A stretch of 64,000 nt of DNA from Paenibacillus abyssi (GTDB taxonomy: Bacteria; Bacillota; Bacilli; Paenibacillales; Paenibacillaceae): the NCBI RefSeq assembly GCF_014640295.1, contig NZ_BMGR01000005.1:62001-126000 (forward strand), in the 5' to 3' direction. A program made the translations under genes and the position numbers. Below the pieces are notes generated by a model, which did not search any database, was not told the origin of the DNA, and was given only the letters and a program-made list of their open reading frames with translations. Numbering within the stretch: position 1 is the first letter of the stretch; the number at the start of each line of letters is the position of its first letter. Below, in pieces: positions 1-8,630 of this stretch.

Positions 1-953
1 TAACGCCATTTGCCCAGATCCATCGCACGCGGGCGGTATCCTTTGCCCGTCATCGTAGAGTATTTGCTGCCTGAGCTGGAGATCTTGGATTGGAAAAACA
101 CGCCGATACTCGTGATGATAAGCAAGGTCACCGCGTAGGATCCTGCCAGGCCAATATCGCTGGGATATCGCTTGATCGCATTGTAGATCGCCGAAGTGAA
201 CACTTGAATCCCGGCCGGCATGCCGAGCAGCGCCGGTACCTCGAAGGATTCGATCGACCGCACGAACATGATAAGAACGGCGGCGAACAGCGCCGGCCAG
301 GCCAGCTTCATCGTAATTTTAAATACGATATGCCGAATGCTTGCTCCGCTCATCATCGCCGATTCTTCAAGCGACGGATCCATGGAACGGAACGCGGCGG
401 TCATGAGCAGAAATGCCATAGGCGAGTAGTGGAGCCCCTCCACCCAGATCATGCCGCCCAGTGAGTAGATATTAAAAAATACATAATCTGTGTTGAACAG
501 CCTCTGCAATGCCAGGTTGAAGATGCCGATCTCAGGGCTTGCCAGGAAAATCCACGCAACGGTAAACAGGATGCTGGGAATGATGAGCGGAATAATCGCG
601 AGTGCGTAAAACAAAGATTTGAAAGGCGTATTCGTCCGTTCATTCATCCATGCAAGAAGCGTTCCGAGTACGAGTGAAAATGCGCTTGTGCCTGCTGCAA
701 AGATGAAGGAGTTATAGAACAAGACTAATGTTTGCGGATCGGTGTAAGCCCTTACATAGTTGTTTGCAGTAAATTCCGCGGCTTGCGTCATTGTCTGCGG
801 CGTCGAAAAACTTTGCCAGATCAGAAAGGCGAGCGGCACGATGCCCAGATACGATACAATGAAAATCGTCACGCCGATAATAAACCATTTGAAATCAATC
901 AGCGGTTTTGGCTCTAACGTCGTGGTAGGCCCAAACCAGGTGGTTTTCAGCAT
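1..953 (-). CDS. ABC transporter permease, Fe(III)/polyamine type (3' end cut by window edge)
   Basis: Reading the minus strand from an ATG at 953 gives an open frame that runs off the left edge (at least 317 codons). The start has a good site, GGGGGAGGAAGAG, just upstream. The protein has a first membrane helix near residues 23-46, then a run of helices typical of a binding-protein-dependent permease. An EAA-like loop (EESAMMSGASIRHIVFKIT) is followed by further helices. The region around FEVPALLGMPAGIQVFTSAIY resembles permeases of the iron(III)/thiamine/putrescine class, which often carry two fused permease halves of about 550 residues. That would fit the gene continuing past the edge. It lies 152 bp beyond the LysR gene, so it could be read with it or on its own. 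The substrate cannot be told from this piece. Confidence 0.85.
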   Translation of the reverse strand, partial: MLKTTWFGPTTTLEPKPLIDFKWFIIGVTIFIVSYLGIVPLAFLIWQSFSTPQTMTQAAEFTANNYVRAYTDPQTLVLFYNSFIFAAGTSAFSLVLGTLLAWMNERTNTPFKSLFYALAIIPLIIPSILFTVAWIFLASPEIGIFNLALQRLFNTDYVFFNIYSLGGMIWVEGLHYSPMAFLLMTAAFRSMDPSLEESAMMSGASIRHIVFKITMKLAWPALFAAVLIMFVRSIESFEVPALLGMPAGIQVFTSAIYNAIKRYPSDIGLAGSYAVTLLIITSIGVFFQSKISSSGSKYSTMTGKGYRPRAMDLGKWR

Positions 954-1105
954 CTCTTCCTCCCCCTTATCGTGAGTCTTTAAGAGCGAACCTCTGCAGA
1001 TAACCGTTACTCCGCCCCTGTTCTCACTATAAAACAATCGGAAACTTCGTTGCATAGCCGTTCTTTTAACTCGCTATTAAAAAATCCGTTAATCAGGGAC
1101 ATGGC

Positions 1106-1981
1106 CTAAAATAGAAGATTTAGAAAATCCGACACTTGCTTGAGTTGCACATTTTTTCGCAGCGCGATCACATTTACTTCACGCATGAGCGGCACAGGCA
1201 GCTCTAAGGGCAGCACAGCCAGCCGGCCAAAGGCCACCTCCTGCTCCGCTGCGCTCCATGGCATAAACCCGATACCGTTTCCCTCCATAATCATCCGTTT
1301 CATCGTGTAGGAATCGCTTAGCTCCATCATCAAGTCCGTTCGCATCTTAATGTCTCGAAACAGGTTTTTTATCATATAAGACATGTTGGACTCCAATTTG
1401 TACGTAAACAGGAGCTCCTCCCTCAGATCGAACAGCGTGATCATTTCCCGCTGGCACAAATGGTGGCTGGGATGGGCCATAAGATAAAAAGGATCCTTGA
1501 ACAAAGCATACGTAACCACGTCAGGGTGCTTGAAAAGTCCGTTAATGAACCCGATATGGCACACCTCATCCAATACCATCTCCGTCACTTCCCAGGAACG
1601 TGCCGTGGACAGGCACATCTCCCAGTCCGGATGTTCGCGGTATACCTTGCCGAGCAGCTTCGGCACAACATAGGCACACAAATTGGGCGTTCCGGCACAG
1701 GATAACCGAATGGTCTCCGCGGAACGCCGTCCTGTACACTGCTCGACCCCTTCCTTCAGCACGCGCAGCGAACGTTCAATATGTTCATAAAATGTCTGGC
1801 CGGCCGGGGTCAGCTTCAACGTATTGCCCATCCGTAATATAAGCGGCAGTCCCAGCTCATCCTCGAGCGCCTTCATCCGGATCGTCACCGTCGGCTGAGA
1901 GACGCCCATGTCCTCCGCTGTCCGGCTAAAATTGCCTTGCTGCACTAAATTGACGAAGGTTTCCAATTGCAGCATATCCAT
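1106..1981 (-). CDS. LysR-family transcriptional regulator
   Basis: The 291-residue product has a typical LysR winged helix-turn-helix at residues 1-60 (FVNLVQQGNFSRTAEDMGVSQPTVTIRMKALE) and a two-lobed effector domain after about residue 90. It starts 11 bp after the stop of a second LysR gene and is most likely co-transcribed with it. Both lie downstream of the TTT transporter and Rieske genes. LysR proteins usually sense a small acid, so an aromatic-acid or pathway-intermediate sensor is a reasonable guess, but the ligand and target promoter are not visible. The Shine-Dalgarno (AAGGGG) is moderate. Confidence 0.9.
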   Translation of the reverse strand: MDMLQLETFVNLVQQGNFSRTAEDMGVSQPTVTIRMKALEDELGLPLILRMGNTLKLTPAGQTFYEHIERSLRVLKEGVEQCTGRRSAETIRLSCAGTPNLCAYVVPKLLGKVYREHPDWEMCLSTARSWEVTEMVLDEVCHIGFINGLFKHPDVVTYALFKDPFYLMAHPSHHLCQREMITLFDLREELLFTYKLESNMSYMIKNLFRDIKMRTDLMMELSDSYTMKRMIMEGNGIGFMPWSAAEQEVAFGRLAVLPLELPVPLMREVNVIALRKNVQLKQVSDFLNLLF

Positions 1982-1992
1982 AGTTCTACCCC

Positions 1993-2889
1993 TTAAGGAA
2001 GCAGATTGTCGGCATAATGAGCCGCAAATTCAAAAAAAGTATGCGCGGTAACAGAAAGCTGCTGGTTGTTTCGGTATGCAAACGAAATTTCTGAACGCGC
2101 GCTGAGGCCAGGACTGATCGGCACCTGGGCGAACGTTCCATCTGCGATTTCTTCCATCACAGAAACGCGCGGGAGAAAAGCAACCGCCCGAAATTCCTTC
2201 ATCAATTGTTTCAACGTTTCCATATGCACGAGTTCCATGATAACCTTCGGTCTGATTCCCTCTAGTTGATACCAACGCAGAACAGCATCCCACTCCGGGT
2301 GGCCCTTGCCATAGGCCAACAAAGGGACGTGCCTGAGATCGGTGGCAGTGACAGGCTTGCCTTGGAGAAGTGAACGATCCGGGGCAACAAACATCCATTC
2401 GTCTTCATACCATGGATGAAAGCTTAACCCCTTCTCCGCCGTGTTGGCATAGATGATCCCTAGCTCCGCCTGTCCATTGTTCACTTTTTCGATGACCTGA
2501 TAATTGGGGCAAGCTACAACTCTTAGCCCGATTTGAGGATATTTGAGGCGAAATTCGCGGATGAATCTGGGTAATACATAGCTGGCCACGATCGGCGTAA
2601 CCGCAACGCTCAGTTCACCGGTCCGCCCTTCCTTGGACAGCTTCACCTTCTGATTGCCTTCCTGCAGAATGGAGATAAAGCGGTCGACATAGGACAAGAA
2701 ACGCTTCCCGTCCTTGCTTAGCTCGAACCTTCGGCCCGCGCGATGAAACAGCTCGACGTTCAGCTCTTCTTCAAGTGACTTTATTCGCCCTGTCACCGTG
2801 GATACGGACAAATACAAATCATCCGCAGCCTTGGAGATGCTTTGCAGGGCCGCTACTCTTTGGAAGGTTTGAAGCAGATCAATGTCCAC
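1993..2889 (-). CDS. LysR-family transcriptional regulator
   Basis: The 298-residue product begins at a GTG preceded by GGAGGTGAC. The N-terminal winged helix (residues 1-60, FQRVAALQSISKAADDLYLSVSTVTGRIKSLEEEL) and effector domain (about 90-290) fit LysR, of the CbbR/CysB type in length. It is 25 bp downstream of the tctB-like gene, in the same direction, which suggests it is the tail of the Rieske-cupin-TTT transcription unit. Two LysR genes in tandem at the end of one operon is unusual; they are clearly different in sequence, so this is not a recent duplication. Confidence 0.9.
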   Translation of the reverse strand: MDIDLLQTFQRVAALQSISKAADDLYLSVSTVTGRIKSLEEELNVELFHRAGRRFELSKDGKRFLSYVDRFISILQEGNQKVKLSKEGRTGELSVAVTPIVASYVLPRFIREFRLKYPQIGLRVVACPNYQVIEKVNNGQAELGIIYANTAEKGLSFHPWYEDEWMFVAPDRSLLQGKPVTATDLRHVPLLAYGKGHPEWDAVLRWYQLEGIRPKVIMELVHMETLKQLMKEFRAVAFLPRVSVMEEIADGTFAQVPISPGLSARSEISFAYRNNQQLSVTAHTFFEFAAHYADNLLP

Positions 2890-2914
2890 CGCGAGTCACC
2901 TCCATCCTGAAAGC

Positions 2915-3403
2915 CTACATGAAATAATATACATCCAACCCAACGACAAACGATAAATAGACGATTAGCGCCGTTATAAGAGAGTACAATATCGAAAGTC
3001 GCCAGCTTTGCTTAGAAATCCATTTCAAATAAATAAACAGCGAAACGACAATTGCATATATCATGCCAATGTAATAGGTCAGTGCAACAAACAGCACCAT
3101 CCATACAATAAACAAAAATCTGCTCCTTCTTTCTTCTTTCGTCTCCGTCTCCTCTTCCACAACGCCTTCGCCGCCAATTGTCGAGCTGCCATCTGAGCTT
3201 TTACTGAGAAAAGACAGTCGTGAGGCAATCGCAGGAAACAAGTCAATTAACAATTGAACCCCGGAGAAAACAAGAAGAATGGTGCCGACGATCCGCGGAA
3301 CCAGCACGACGTCGCTTCGCATGCCGATTGTGTTCCACATCAGTACAGCGGTGAAGACAAACAACAGCGCGGTAAACAGGCTTTTTTCGTTCAACCGGAT
3401 CAT
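2915..3403 (-). CDS. tctB: Tripartite tricarboxylate transporter small membrane subunit, TctB family
   Basis: The 162-residue protein has about four hydrophobic segments (near residues 8-25, 35-55, 95-130 and 135-160) with a charged cytoplasmic stretch near 65-92. This is the layout of TctB, the small membrane subunit of TTT secondary transporters. Its ATG overlaps the stop codon of the tctA-like gene by four bases (ATGA), a sign of translational coupling. TTT systems move carboxylates such as citrate, and members near aromatic genes are known or proposed to import phthalate or terephthalate. Here the neighbours (Rieske oxygenase) suggest an aromatic carboxylate. Confidence 0.85.
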   Translation of the reverse strand: MIRLNEKSLFTALLFVFTAVLMWNTIGMRSDVVLVPRIVGTILLVFSGVQLLIDLFPAIASRLSFLSKSSDGSSTIGGEGVVEEETETKEERRSRFLFIVWMVLFVALTYYIGMIYAIVVSLFIYLKWISKQSWRLSILYSLITALIVYLSFVVGLDVYYFM

Positions 3404-4887
3404 GCGCTAATCCCCTTTCCGCGGGACTTCTTCATTTGGCTGCGAACATACGGCCATACAATGGACAGCAGCGTCATCCCGAGCAGAACAAGCGCGATCG
3501 GCCGGGTAAAGAATCCGCTGTAGCCAAACGTAGCCATGCTTTGATAATAGGAAGACTCGATGAGACCGCCGAGAACCATCGCAATAATCATTGCGATCCG
3601 GGAGTAACCGTATTTTTTGAAGTAAAACCCGATTAATCCAAAGACCAGAGCCACAATCACGTCCGCGATATTCCCCGAAGTCGCATAACAGCCGACAAGC
3701 GCAATCGCAATGATGCCCGGAGCCATCAGCGTCCCTTTGATATTCGTGATAAACACCATCCGTGTCCCGATGACAAACGAGAGCACACCGGCGAATATCT
3801 TGCCCATGATAGCAGCTGCAATTAATAAGTACGTAAGCTCAATGTCCGTTGTCAGCATCTCTGGACCAGGCGCCAGTCCATGCATCAGCAGTCCGCCGAT
3901 CAGGACGGCCATGGCCGAGCTGCCGGGTATGCCAAAAGCAAGGGTTGGCAGCAAAGAACCGCCTTCTTTCGCATCATTGGCCGATTCAACCGCAATAACG
4001 CCCTCAATGGCTCCCTTGCCAAACTTTTCCGGATTTTTTGAGGTTTGTACAGCCATTCCGTAGGACAAAAAGCTGGCTACGGAACCGCCAACGCCCGGAA
4101 TGATGCCGATGAAGATACCGATAAAACAGGAGCGCAAAAACAACCAGAAATTTTTGAATACGGCTGCAATGCCCTCGATGGCTCCCTTTTTCCCGACTTT
4201 AATGTCGCTCCCATACGCCTCTTGCTGAGTAAATAAGCTAAAGGCTTCCGTGATGGCGAAGAGTCCGATAATCACAGGCACCAAACTGAGCCCGTCCCAT
4301 AAGTAATCCGAACCGAACGTAAACCGGTCTAATCCCAGAAGCGGATCCGTACCGACATAAGCGAGCATTAATCCAAACATCCCGGAAATCAATCCCCGGA
4401 ACGTGTTCCCCTGCGTAACGACAGCGATAACGGTTAAACCGAACAACCCGAGCATAAAAAATTCCGGATACGAGAACGCCAGCACCAACGTTCTGGCTAC
4501 TGGGATCAATAGATCAAGCAGAAACAGTCCGATGAACCCGCCGAGAACCGAGGCGAAGATCGAAGCGGATATCGCCATCTTGGCCTTGCCTTGCTTGGCC
4601 AGCGGATAACCGTCAAACGTGGTGGCTGCATTGGCGGCATCTCCCGGGGTATTCACCAATATGGATGTGATTGATCCGCCATAGTTAACAGCGCTGTAAG
4701 CCGACATCAGCAGCACAATCGCGGCCTCCGGACTCATGCTGAACGTGATGGGGATGAGGAGCGCCAGTGTGACGCTCCCTCCCAATCCCGGTAAAATCCC
4801 GATAATTAGCCCGAACAAGACGGCTCCGATCATAATTACTACATAATCCCATTGTAAAAGGGTGTCTATTTGACCTAAGAAGCCCAT
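3400..4887 (-). CDS. tctA: Tripartite tricarboxylate transporter large membrane subunit, TctA family
   Basis: The 495-residue protein has about 11-12 hydrophobic segments and the TctA signature near residues 20-45 (GLIIGILPGLGGSVTLALLIP), repeated in the second half (GIFIGIIPGVGGSVASFLSY, about 255-275), as expected from the internal duplication of the family. Also typical are PGDAANAATTFDGYP and GIPGSSAMAVLIGGLLMHGL. It is the ion-coupled translocation subunit in the membrane. It sits between the tctC-like and tctB-like genes with 35 bp and a 4-bp overlap, and follows a GGGGAGG ribosome binding site. Confidence 0.95.
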   Translation of the reverse strand: MGFLGQIDTLLQWDYVVIMIGAVLFGLIIGILPGLGGSVTLALLIPITFSMSPEAAIVLLMSAYSAVNYGGSITSILVNTPGDAANAATTFDGYPLAKQGKAKMAISASIFASVLGGFIGLFLLDLLIPVARTLVLAFSYPEFFMLGLFGLTVIAVVTQGNTFRGLISGMFGLMLAYVGTDPLLGLDRFTFGSDYLWDGLSLVPVIIGLFAITEAFSLFTQQEAYGSDIKVGKKGAIEGIAAVFKNFWLFLRSCFIGIFIGIIPGVGGSVASFLSYGMAVQTSKNPEKFGKGAIEGVIAVESANDAKEGGSLLPTLAFGIPGSSAMAVLIGGLLMHGLAPGPEMLTTDIELTYLLIAAAIMGKIFAGVLSFVIGTRMVFITNIKGTLMAPGIIAIALVGCYATSGNIADVIVALVFGLIGFYFKKYGYSRIAMIIAMVLGGLIESSYYQSMATFGYSGFFTRPIALVLLGMTLLSIVWPYVRSQMKKSRGKGISA

Positions 4888-4922
4888 AATATGTCCTCCC
4901 CGCTCGCGAGCGGTATGTTAGA

Positions 4923-5933
4923 TTATTCTTTCGCGAGAAGCTCAGTAACAACGTCCTTGTAGTTCTGATAGCCCTGTAATGCCGTTTCGACCATTTCCGT
5001 TGTATCGGCACTATTTAAATAGCTTGTCGTGAACTCCATCTTCTCCAGCACCTCATGGAATTCCGGGTCATCGATTGCTTTTTTAATCGCTTCTTCCAGA
5101 ATTGCGCGGATGTCATCGGGCAGCTCCGGCGGAGCGCCGATCAGGCGATGCGTATTGAAGGCTTCGTTCATTTCCTCAGGCAAGCCGGCCTCAGACGGAA
5201 TCGGTACATCCGGATAATCGGGATGCCGCTCAGAATTGTAGTACATCAGCATCCGCATGTCTCCGCTGTCAATATACTGCTTCTGGCTGTCAATGGAGCC
5301 CCATGTAATATCCGCATCGCCACGAATAACTGCTAACAGCGATTCACTGGTTCCGTCATGATTCAGAGGCGTCCATTTTACGCCCATTTCCGCAAAAGTG
5401 GCCGCACCGGTCAACGTAGCGTTAGCCGCCAAGCCTTTGGTGGACATAATCACATGATCTTTGGAGGCCAAATCCTCCATCGTTTGATAAGGAGACTTCG
5501 AGCTCACTGTGGCGATCGCAGGATCCAAAGACAGACGGGCCAGCCAAGTGACCGTGGACAAATCGAATTGGACCTCGCGTGCCAATTGGGTGCCGGCTAA
5601 TCCCCCAAGATTGTATATGCCTATCGTATAACCGTCCGGTTTCGCTTTCTGCACATAGTTAGCCGCAATTGCGCTGCCGGCGCCCTCCATGTGACGTACG
5701 ATAACGTTCACTTGGTTCGGCAGATGCTTCTTTATAAAGGGAGCAATCGCCTGGGCCCAGTCGCTGTAGCCGCCTCCGGGCGCGTAGCCTACTACGAACT
5801 CGATATTTTTGGTTGGAAAGTTTGAGGAAGCGCTTGCATCTTTGCTTGCGGGGGATGCACCGCATCCCGCCATAACAAACACCAGAAGCAATGAAGAAGC
5901 TAAAAGAAACAGCTGCAGCTTTGTCTTTCTCAC
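4923..5933 (-). CDS. tctC: Tripartite tricarboxylate transporter substrate-binding lipoprotein, TctC/Bug family
   Basis: I place the start at a GTG (5933) preceded by GAAGGGG with 5-nt spacing. This gives a short charged N-terminus, a hydrophobic signal and a lipobox (FVMAGC), so the 336-residue product is a membrane-anchored extracellular binding protein. A longer in-frame extension to 6059 would place about 42 non-signal residues ahead of the signal and overlap the upstream cupin gene, so it is rejected. The Bug fold is shown by FVVGYAPGGGYSDWAQ near residue 50 and by RSEAGLPEEMN-type motifs later. With tctA and tctB it makes a complete TTT importer; the substrate is probably the aromatic acid attacked by the adjacent Rieske enzyme. 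Confidence 0.93.
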   Translation of the reverse strand: MRKTKLQLFLLASSLLLVFVMAGCGASPASKDASASSNFPTKNIEFVVGYAPGGGYSDWAQAIAPFIKKHLPNQVNVIVRHMEGAGSAIAANYVQKAKPDGYTIGIYNLGGLAGTQLAREVQFDLSTVTWLARLSLDPAIATVSSKSPYQTMEDLASKDHVIMSTKGLAANATLTGAATFAEMGVKWTPLNHDGTSESLLAVIRGDADITWGSIDSQKQYIDSGDMRMLMYYNSERHPDYPDVPIPSEAGLPEEMNEAFNTHRLIGAPPELPDDIRAILEEAIKKAIDDPEFHEVLEKMEFTTSYLNSADTTEMVETALQGYQNYKDVVTELLAKE

Positions 5934-5964
5934 ACAAACCCCTTCTTTACCGTTAAATTTTAGT

Positions 5965-6582
5965 TTACGCGTTCTGGCCTTGTTTTGCTTTGTTGATATA
6001 TTCCGATATCTTATCCGCATCCAGCTTGACGCTCGGATCATATTCCGGCGCGTTCTCAAGCTGCTCCAAATCGTTAAGTCCGCAATATTTATAAATCCGG
6101 TTGATCGCAGAGATCAGGCGGGCCGGTTTGTCCGGATCCGCATTGAAGTGCTGGTGAATCGTATTCGGCGGGATGTAGATCACGTCGCCGGCCTTCCACT
6201 CGTAGCGCTTCACCTCATCCTGCGGCTTCCAATGATACGTGTCCGTAATTTCCACATCACAATCCTGATGAAGATCGTAACCGCTGCCCTCAAGCACGTA
6301 CAGGCACTCCTCAGCCAAATGGCGGTGCTTGCCCGATTTGCTGCCTGGCGGAATAATCTGCATGTAAGCATCGACCGTCTCCATACGGGTATTCATCTGT
6401 TCGTTAAGAAGATGCTTCAGCAGGCCCTGCGGCGCCATCTCCCACGGCATTTCCTGCGGCCTTACGATCTTCTTGCGCGCTGCATCCCTTACCGGACGCT
6501 CTGCCGCATCGTCGAGCAAAAATTGATAATAGTCTCCCTCTTCATTGCCCTGCAGCCATACCTTTGATTCATCCCATGCCAT
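5965..6582 (-). CDS. Cupin-domain protein (first of two) in the Rieske operon
   Basis: The 205-residue protein has one cupin barrel at about residues 75-175. Motif 1 is GSKSGKHRHLAEECLYVLEGSGY, with His-His-Glu ligands, and motif 2 is AGDVIYIPPNTIHQHFN. It is likely to bind Fe or Mn. It resembles the next upstream cupin in order of motifs (both end QHFNAD-KPAR), so the two are old duplicates. It is 31 bp from the tctC-like gene and 32 bp from the other cupin. Cupins near ring-hydroxylating genes can be dioxygenases, decarboxylases or isomerases, and I cannot assign the reaction. The ribosome binding site GGGGAGGAA is strong. Confidence 0.85.
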   Translation of the reverse strand: MAWDESKVWLQGNEEGDYYQFLLDDAAERPVRDAARKKIVRPQEMPWEMAPQGLLKHLLNEQMNTRMETVDAYMQIIPPGSKSGKHRHLAEECLYVLEGSGYDLHQDCDVEITDTYHWKPQDEVKRYEWKAGDVIYIPPNTIHQHFNADPDKPARLISAINRIYKYCGLNDLEQLENAPEYDPSVKLDADKISEYINKAKQGQNA

Positions 6583-6614
6583 GTGCAGTTCCTCCCCTTC
6601 GAATCGATTATTTA

Positions 6615-7154
6615 TTACTTCTCGCCTTCCTCGCGCGCTTTGAATCCTACGCCTTCTGCAGTCGGCTCGATCGGCCGAGGCTCCACCTGCTTCTGGAACA
6701 GCATGTTCATGAACATATACATTGGCTTTGTCTTGATGACAAGCGCCCGCGCCGGTTTGTGCGCGTCTGCGTTAAAATGCTGGTGCACGCAGTTATTATG
6801 AACGACGGCGATATCTCCCGCTTCCCAGTCATAGCGGATTCCATCATGAATCTCATAACCTTTGCCATCCAGGATATAGAAGGCCGCTTCATTGACATGC
6901 CCGTGCTTTTGCGACTTGCCGCCGGGACCGTATTCCTCCAGATGAATGTGGAAGGTCTGCGTCACGCCATCCTCCGGCTCGATATAATGCTTGCTGAACG
7001 CTTGGGGCCCGTCGTTAAACTTGATCTCCTCGCCCTTAAACACGCGCGGAATCGCGCGCAAGCGATCCAATTCTTCCTTAAGGCTGTATTGCCCTTGAAT
7101 CCCTCTGACGAATATACGGTCCTTCTTACTGTGGTAATGTGATTCATGACCCAT
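6615..7154 (-). CDS. Cupin-domain protein (second of two) in the Rieske operon
   Basis: The start chosen is the ATG at 7154 (MGHESHYHSKKDR), preceded by GGAGG with 8-nt spacing. An in-frame ATG at 7187 would run into the Rieske gene. The 179-residue product has cupin motif 1 (GKSQKHGHVNEAAFYILDGKGYEI) and motif 2 (AGDIAVVHNNCVHQHFNAD). Metal ligands are therefore His-x-His, Glu and a later His. The N-terminus is rich in His. It follows the Rieske gene by 16 bp, so the two proteins are made together. The function is unknown. It may act on the product of the oxygenase or be an accessory metal protein. Confidence 0.85.
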   Translation of the reverse strand: MGHESHYHSKKDRIFVRGIQGQYSLKEELDRLRAIPRVFKGEEIKFNDGPQAFSKHYIEPEDGVTQTFHIHLEEYGPGGKSQKHGHVNEAAFYILDGKGYEIHDGIRYDWEAGDIAVVHNNCVHQHFNADAHKPARALVIKTKPMYMFMNMLFQKQVEPRPIEPTAEGVGFKAREEGEK

Positions 7155-7170
7155 AGCTCTAGCCTCCATT

Positions 7171-8445
7171 TTAAAATTTAGCTGCAAAGTCTTCCTTCAT
7201 CGCTTCGCTCCAGTGCAATTCCTTGGAAATAAGGCGGTCGCAGCCTCGTACATTCCGGTACGTTAAAGGATCGACGCCTCTTGGGCGTCCGCCCTTCTCC
7301 ACGGTCCTCGTCGCTTCAAGGAGCATCTGACGTGCGGCGATAATCGCGGTATCTGCGGTGCCGAGCTTTTCTTTGGACCGGTCGCAGTAAGGCTTTTCCA
7401 TCGTCTCTTGCAGCGCATAGTCCTGTGTGTTAATCCCCTGGATGCCGGTGAAGGTTTTGGTGCGCTGAACCTCCCGGTCAATGAGGAAATCATTCGAAGG
7501 ATTGCGTTTTAACCGGTAGCCCGGAAGCACATCCTCCGGCCCCCGGCCGAACTCCGTTTCATGCTTCAATACGAATTCTTCCGTAAACGGAATACTTGGC
7601 TCTGAGGAGTAGATAAAGTTCCACACCCAAGTCGTTGCGTCATCGATCGGAACCCAGAGGTGACCTGCAATCGACGGGAATTCCTCCATCTTCCCATCCT
7701 TCCAACGAATGATCGCTCCGCGCATCTGCTGGGCCGGCATAATGTACTGGTAGCCGCGAACATAGTTGCCGTCTTCCTTCAGATCACGGATGCCGACGTA
7801 GGAGAAACCATAGTCGGTCTTCACAACTTCAAGCTTCGGTGAAGGCGCCCGCGTACGCAGCGCATTCTTGTCGGCAATGTTGTTGTTGTGCGCAAAGGAG
7901 GAGTGGGAGGTATCGATCCCGCCTTCCAAGCCCTGCAGCCAGTTACAGCTCTCATACGTTTTGGATACGTGCCTGTGCGTCTTCGGCGCCCGGATCCACT
8001 CATAGTCCGGAACCGGCGGCAGCTCATCGGCAGGTCCCATATAGGTCCAGATGATGCCTGCTTGCTCCCAACATGGATACGAAGTAATTTTTACCTTGTG
8101 TTTGAAATTGCTCTCCGCCGGCTCGTTAGGCATATCGACGCATTGGCCGGTCGTATCGAATTTCCATCCATGGTACACACAGCGTAATCCGCATTCCTCA
8201 TTGCGGGCCCAGAACAGCGGAGCCCTGCGGTGCGGGCAATATGCGTCCACCAGTCCAAGCTTGCCTTCCGAATCCCGGAATGCAATCAGGTCTTCGCCAA
8301 GCAGGCGTACGCGAACCGGAGGACAATCTGGCTTTGGAAGCTCCTCCGACAGCAACGCTGGAATCCAGTAACGGCGGAACACTTCACCCATCGGTGTTCC
8401 GGGACCGACCCGACATAACCGCTCATTGTCTTCATGTTTTAACAT
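7171..8445 (-). CDS. Rieske [2Fe-2S] ring-hydroxylating oxygenase, phthalate 4,5-dioxygenase type, alpha subunit
   Basis: This 424-residue protein has an N-terminal Rieske domain with ligands Cys70, His72, Cys89 and His92 (CPHRR ... CVYHGWKF), followed by a catalytic domain with the mononuclear iron motif GGIDTSHSSFAHN (bridging Asp178, His181, His186). The GGIDTSHSSF form, the length and the late segment around RPRGVDPLTYR fit the phthalate 4,5-dioxygenase group of single-subunit-type oxygenases. The expected reaction is NADH-dependent cis-dihydroxylation of an aromatic acid in the cytoplasm. No ferredoxin reductase partner is encoded in the window. It is the first gene of an operon with two cupins and a TTT importer. 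A palindrome matching the proposed IclR box lies about 100 bp upstream. A monooxygenase or demethylase role is an alternative. Confidence 0.88.
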   Translation of the reverse strand: MLKHEDNERLCRVGPGTPMGEVFRRYWIPALLSEELPKPDCPPVRVRLLGEDLIAFRDSEGKLGLVDAYCPHRRAPLFWARNEECGLRCVYHGWKFDTTGQCVDMPNEPAESNFKHKVKITSYPCWEQAGIIWTYMGPADELPPVPDYEWIRAPKTHRHVSKTYESCNWLQGLEGGIDTSHSSFAHNNNIADKNALRTRAPSPKLEVVKTDYGFSYVGIRDLKEDGNYVRGYQYIMPAQQMRGAIIRWKDGKMEEFPSIAGHLWVPIDDATTWVWNFIYSSEPSIPFTEEFVLKHETEFGRGPEDVLPGYRLKRNPSNDFLIDREVQRTKTFTGIQGINTQDYALQETMEKPYCDRSKEKLGTADTAIIAARQMLLEATRTVEKGGRPRGVDPLTYRNVRGCDRLISKELHWSEAMKEDFAAKF

Positions 8446-8461
8446 GTCTCGTCCCTCTCCT

Positions 8462-8475
8462 TTGCAGCGCTTTCA
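8462..8475 (-). promoter_or_regulatory. Possible catabolite-response element (cre-like) upstream of the Rieske operon
   Basis: Read on the minus strand the site is TGAAAGCGCTGCAA. The left half (TGAAAGCG) matches the Bacillus CcpA cre consensus perfectly and the right half has two mismatches. It lies between the predicted promoter and the ribosome binding site, where CcpA would block transcription. A weak candidate only. Confidence 0.25.
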
Positions 8476-8543
8476 TTTTGGGTTGTACAGCTTAGGTGTG
8501 ACTTTTTCTAAGTGTAAGATGAAGCGCTCCGGAGCCATAGCAC

Positions 8544-8566
8544 CACGTTCTTGCATACGGAACGTG
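8544..8566 (-). promoter_or_regulatory. IclR-regulon palindrome, site A (Rieske operon)
   Basis: A perfect inverted repeat, CACGTTC-N9-GAACGTG. In the direction of the Rieske gene the core reads GTTCCGTATGCAAGAAC. A -10-like TACACT lies at 8511-8516, about 41 bp from the centre of the box, placing the box near -51, where activators bind. It is one of five similar sites in the region. Confidence 0.65.
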
Positions 8567-8581
8567 AATGAAAAATTGTAT

Positions 8582-8613
8582 AAAAAAAAAACGGTTTCCT
8601 CAAGTGGAAACCG
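8582..8613 (-). terminator. Rho-independent terminator of the IclR gene
   Basis: Minus strand: perfect 8-bp stem CGGTTTCC / GGAAACCG (8606-8613 and 8592-8599) with a 6-nt loop, directly followed by a run of ten U. It begins 18 bp after the IclR stop codon and keeps that transcript out of the Rieske operon. Confidence 0.9.
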
Positions 8614-8630
8614 CTCCATACGTGACGTTT

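Noticed and set aside
5809-6567. A 252-codon plus-strand frame over the first cupin and the tctC start
   Set aside because: Antisense to two supported genes, no ribosome binding site, no domain.
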